A stretch of DNA of 26,106 nucleotides, taken from positions 1 to 26,106 of the forward strand of contig DATCGY010000267.1 of NCBI GenBank assembly GCA_036508635.1. The letters run 5' to 3'. The stretch comes from FEN-727 sp036508635 (GTDB lineage Bacteria; Actinomycetota; Geothermincolia; Fen-727; Anoxymicrobiaceae). Position 1 is the first letter of the stretch. Every line of letters starts with the position of its first letter. Of this stretch, positions 23,597 through 26,106 are shown in pieces. A program made the position numbers and the translations under genes. The notes beneath the pieces are model-generated. The model was not told where the DNA came from. It worked only from the letters and a program-made list of their open reading frames with translations, and did not search any database.

Positions 23597-25153
23597 ATGA
23601 GAGTATTTAACAGAGGGTTCAGGAGTTTCCGGCGAAACCTCGTCAGGAACTCGATAGTGGTAGTCCTGCTGTTCGTGTGCCTCACCTTCTCGATGTCGAT
23701 GCTCGCGGTCAAGCTGGCCGCGGACAGCCAGGTCCAGACGATCAAGCAGACGGTCGGCAACTACGCCGAGATAAAGATCAGCTCCGCATACCAGATGAAA
23801 CAGTTCGAGGCGGAGCGCACGAAGACCGCGGCCGAGCGTTCAGCGGAGGCCCGCAGCATGACCACCGCGCAGGAGCAGGCCAACAGGGTAGCAAGCCTCG
23901 TGTCCGAGAAGCTGACCGATGCATTCGCCAAGGACCAGTACGTAAAGACGTACGACAAGGTCCTCGAGACCAACGTGGCGGTATCGGGGATCACAAACAC
24001 GAACATGCAGCAACTCTTTCAGATCCGCCAGAACAACGGGCAGGATGCGGGCGGCGGCGGAGCAGCAGGCCTCGGTACTGGCGGCGCGACGGCGAACAGC
24101 TTCTTCTTCGCGGGCAACACCAACGGGGCGTCCGCTTCCGATTTCACGACGGGTGCCAAGAAGCTCATCAAGGGGCGGTTCTTCACCTATGCGGATTACA
24201 CCAACTCAAACCCGGTAGTGATCATTGAAAAGAACCTGGCCTCGCAGAACAGCCTGAAAATCGGCGATACGATCGAAGCCAGCGTAAGCGGCGCGAGCGG
24301 TGTCGGCTCAACGATGGAGCTCAAGATAATCGGTATCTACCAGACCGTGCAGTCGGAGTCCCAGAGCAAGAGCAGCTCAAGCTCCAGCAGCTCGCAGGCG
24401 AACTTCAACCCGGCGGGCAACGAGTTCTACGCCCCGCTATCTATCGTACAGAAGCTGAACAACACCACGGGGTATGTCACGCTGGGCTCCTACTACTTCG
24501 ACTCGGTCGACAACACCGCGGCGGTCAAGGCGACGTTCAAGAAAGACGCCTCCGGCACCACAAGCAAGTACCAGCTCTCGACGGACCTTGCCGATTACTC
24601 GTCGATAGCCGACCCGCTTCTCAAGGCAAGGAACACATCTGTAATCGGCCTCGCCGGCGCACTGGGGGCTTGCGCTCTCATCATCCTGCTGGCGATGGTC
24701 ATCATAATCAGCAACCGCACGCGAGAGCTGGGTATCCTCAAGGCAATCGGTTCCACCGACCGGCAGGTGATCGGCCAGTTCGCGGTCGAGATACTGTGCG
24801 TCTGCCTGGTGGCGATAATCCTGGCGATGGGGGCGACGGCGCTCATTGGACAGAGCATGGGCAACTGGCTGCTTCCCAAGACGACGACCACGGCTTCCAG
24901 CCAGCAGAGCAGCTCCAGCACGCCCGGCGGCGCGCCCGGCGGCATGATGAGCCAGAACAAGCTATACAAGGAAGGTAGCAGGTTCACAAACAGCTCATCC
25001 ACCCAGCAGACCGCCAAGCTGAATGTCGTCTACCGGGGGACGCTATTCCTCTACGGGATACTGATCCTCGTAGGCATCAGCCTGGTGGGGATGGCGATAC
25101 CGGTGTTCTGGATTATCAGATTGAGGCCCGCCAGGGTCCTGAGCATGGAATGA
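23597..25153 (+). CDS. FtsX/MacB-like ABC transporter permease
   Basis: A 518-residue protein. An N-terminal membrane helix (NSIVVVLLFVCLTFSMSMLA) leads into a large outside domain (~45-345) with coiled helices (QFEAERTKTAAERSAEARSM) and a MacB-like periplasmic core, FAKDQYVKTYDKVLETNVAVSG and ARNTS... The C-terminal three helices match FtsX: LIILLAMVIIISNRTRELGILKAIGSTDRQVI, then a second helix and the final GISLVGMAIPVFWIIRLRPARVLSME. Two Ser/Gln-rich inserts, near residues 250-270 and 430-455, are unusual. Permeases of this class work mechanically on extracytoplasmic partners rather than moving a substrate through the membrane. It overlaps nothing but is only 10 nt before its ATPase. Confidence 0.93.
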   Translation: MRVFNRGFRSFRRNLVRNSIVVVLLFVCLTFSMSMLAVKLAADSQVQTIKQTVGNYAEIKISSAYQMKQFEAERTKTAAERSAEARSMTTAQEQANRVASLVSEKLTDAFAKDQYVKTYDKVLETNVAVSGITNTNMQQLFQIRQNNGQDAGGGGAAGLGTGGATANSFFFAGNTNGASASDFTTGAKKLIKGRFFTYADYTNSNPVVIIEKNLASQNSLKIGDTIEASVSGASGVGSTMELKIIGIYQTVQSESQSKSSSSSSSSQANFNPAGNEFYAPLSIVQKLNNTTGYVTLGSYYFDSVDNTAAVKATFKKDASGTTSKYQLSTDLADYSSIADPLLKARNTSVIGLAGALGACALIILLAMVIIISNRTRELGILKAIGSTDRQVIGQFAVEILCVCLVAIILAMGATALIGQSMGNWLLPKTTTTASSQQSSSSTPGGAPGGMMSQNKLYKEGSRFTNSSSTQQTAKLNVVYRGTLFLYGILILVGISLVGMAIPVFWIIRLRPARVLSME

Positions 25154-25163
25154 GGTCTTAGAG

Positions 25164-25853
25164 ATGTCAGAGCAAGTGATCATAAACGCTATGGACGTCA
25201 ACAAGGCGTTCCAGGTGAAGGCTGGCGAGGTGAACGCGGTCGACTCCGTGAGTTTCACCGCGAACAGGGGCGAGGTCACCACGATCGTTGGGCCGTCGGG
25301 CTCGGGCAAGACCACCCTGCTGTACGTGGTGGGCTCGCTCGAGAAGCCCGAATCGGGGTCTATCGAGGTTGCGGGAAACGACATCCTCGACTCGGGGACC
25401 GACCTTGTCCGATACCGGCGGGAGAACGTCGGGTTCGTGTTCCAGTTCTTTAACCTGGTCCCGACCCTGACCGCGCTCGAGAACGTGATGCTCCCGATGG
25501 ACCTCGCCGGGGTCCGGGCGGACGAACAACACGAGCGCGCGACGGAGCTCCTCGACCGGATGGGCATCAACGACAGGTTGCTGAAGGCGAAGCCCACCAA
25601 GATGAGCGGGGGCGAGAACCAGCGAGTGGCCATAGCCAGGGCGCTGGCCAACGACCCGGACATCATCCTCGCGGACGAGCCCACGGGCAACCTGGACACC
25701 GCGACAGGCAAGATCGTGATCGATATCCTTTCGAGCCTTGCACGCGAGAACGGCAAGTGCGTCCTGATGGTGACGCACGACGAGAGCATCCTCGCGGTCT
25801 CGGGCAGGGCCTTCCACATGGTGGACGGCCAGTTGAGCGAGATCGTCCTGTAA
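25164..25853 (+). CDS. LolD/MacB-type ABC ATPase
   Basis: A 229-residue ATPase with all motifs: Walker A GPSGSGKTT (43-51), Q-loop Gln94 (FVFQFFNL), signature MSGGENQR (147-154), Walker B IILADEPTGNLD (168-179) and switch His205 (VTHDESIL). It powers the FtsX-like permease encoded just upstream (10 nt gap). Family members form the ATPase of MacAB, LolCDE and FtsEX complexes. It is the intact relative of the truncated copy at 6070-6408. In its operon it is bracketed by two lipoproteins. It acts at the cytoplasmic face. The substrate or target is unknown. Confidence 0.95.
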   Translation: MSEQVIINAMDVNKAFQVKAGEVNAVDSVSFTANRGEVTTIVGPSGSGKTTLLYVVGSLEKPESGSIEVAGNDILDSGTDLVRYRRENVGFVFQFFNLVPTLTALENVMLPMDLAGVRADEQHERATELLDRMGINDRLLKAKPTKMSGGENQRVAIARALANDPDIILADEPTGNLDTATGKIVIDILSSLARENGKCVLMVTHDESILAVSGRAFHMVDGQLSEIVL

Positions 25854-25863
25854 GGATTTCGAA

Positions 25864-25886
25864 TTACGCCGCCATGGCGGCGGTAA
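25864..25886 (+). promoter_or_regulatory. GC-rich palindrome between the ATPase and the last lipoprotein gene
   Basis: TTAC-GCCGCCATGGCGGC-GGTAA forms a ~12-bp stem with one bulge and essentially no loop, so at DNA level it reads as a palindromic operator centred on CCATGG. It lies in a 50-bp gap just before the ribosome site GAAAGGG of the next gene. There is no T-run. It could be an RNA stabiliser that lowers or raises expression of the last gene, or a protein binding site. Confidence 0.4.
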
Positions 25887-25903
25887 CAGCGAAAGGGCTG
25901 GTG

Positions 25904-26106
25904 ATGAAGAAAGCATTGTGGCTGGTTCCGGTAGCCGTATTGCTCGTGGCGATCGTGGCCATCGCGGGTTGCGGCGGGTCGAGCGCGACCAGCGGCTCGG
26001 GCAGCAAATCAACAACATCGGGAAAGGTAACCGAAGCATCGCTGGGAGTACCGATATACCCTGGGGCGACCCAGGTCGACATGTCCGCAGAGCGGCAGTC
26101 TGGTGG
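25904..26106 (+). CDS. Lipoprotein, 5' part (runs off the window)
   Basis: ATG 25904 is preceded by GAAAGGG. The product begins MKKALWLVPVAVLLVAIVAIAGCG, with a clear signal peptide and lipobox IAGC (Cys at position 23), then a Ser/Thr/Gly linker and GVPIYPGATQVD, a phrase seen in other short envelope lipoproteins. The frame is open to the window edge, so length and function are unknown. It is the last visible member of the MarR-led operon and may be the second extracytoplasmic partner of the permease. Confidence 0.8.
   Translation, partial: MKKALWLVPVAVLLVAIVAIAGCGGSSATSGSGSKSTTSGKVTEASLGVPIYPGATQVDMSAERQSG

Noticed and set aside
1..26106. CRISPR array, tRNA, rRNA, insertion sequence or phage genes
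   Set aside because: No regularly spaced repeats, no tRNA-like cloverleaf and no transposase or phage protein were seen; the repeats found lie within protein modules or single hairpins.

Overview
The window is GC-rich with dense coding and short gaps, and GGAGG-type ribosome binding sites precede most genes. The gene set suggests a Gram-positive-type (monoderm) actinobacterial lineage: a DrrAB-type drug exporter pair, an OmpR/PhoB two-component pair, many lipoproteins, a PMT-like mannosyltransferase and a giant secreted protein built from 'WYFAEG...VLVQNPG' modules. I know such modules mainly from deep-branching and subsurface Actinomycetota (Geothermincolia/Coriobacteriia-like genomes). This placement is inference from gene content; there is no rRNA or other marker gene here.

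Layout. 2-412: the C-terminal part of a NodB-type deacetylase whose key histidines are replaced. 602-1162 (-): an SCP-2 sterol-carrier-like protein. 1567-2118: an HdeD-family membrane protein. 2182-3258: an unrecognised soluble protein made of two tandem CxxC repeats. 3338-6073 (-): a large fusion of a multi-pass membrane glycosyltransferase-like part, a Gln/Gly/Ser-rich extracytoplasmic loop and a DPM1-like GT2 domain. Its start overlaps the end of a truncated LolD/MacB-type ABC ATPase (6070-6408). 6684-8496 (-): histidine kinase and response regulator. 8611-9888 (-): a zinc-ribbon/TolB-like membrane-anchored protein. 10125-11922 (-): a DrrA/DrrB-like ABC exporter, with a decayed copy of the permease C-terminus just downstream. 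12605-14131: pyruvate kinase behind a long leader with a strong hairpin. 14176-15003 (-): a short-chain dehydrogenase resembling 3-ketodihydrosphingosine reductase. 15201-20477: a 1758-residue secreted protein with a malectin-like domain, a DUF5127/DUF4965 (glutaminase A-like) enzyme region and six ~100-residue modules, two of which appear to lie inside the enzyme region. 20516-22123 (-): a GT39/ArnT-PMT-like glycosyltransferase. 22324-26106: a tight operon of a MarR-like regulator, a DUF4352 lipoprotein, an FtsX-like permease, its ATPase and the start of a second lipoprotein.

How the genes may work together. Two themes recur. The first is the cell envelope and surface sugars: the deacetylase relative, the GT2 fusion, the GT39 enzyme and the giant surface protein. 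A DPM1-like polyprenyl-phosphate-sugar synthase domain and a PMT-like transferase, together with several exported proteins carrying long Ser/Thr-rich linkers, would make a plausible protein O-glycosylation set. This is a hypothesis. The second is ABC transport at the membrane: an intact DrrAB pair, an intact MarR-lipoprotein-FtsX-LolD cassette, and the remains of two further ABC genes, which point to past duplication and loss. No CRISPR array, rRNA, tRNA, insertion sequence or phage gene was recognised.
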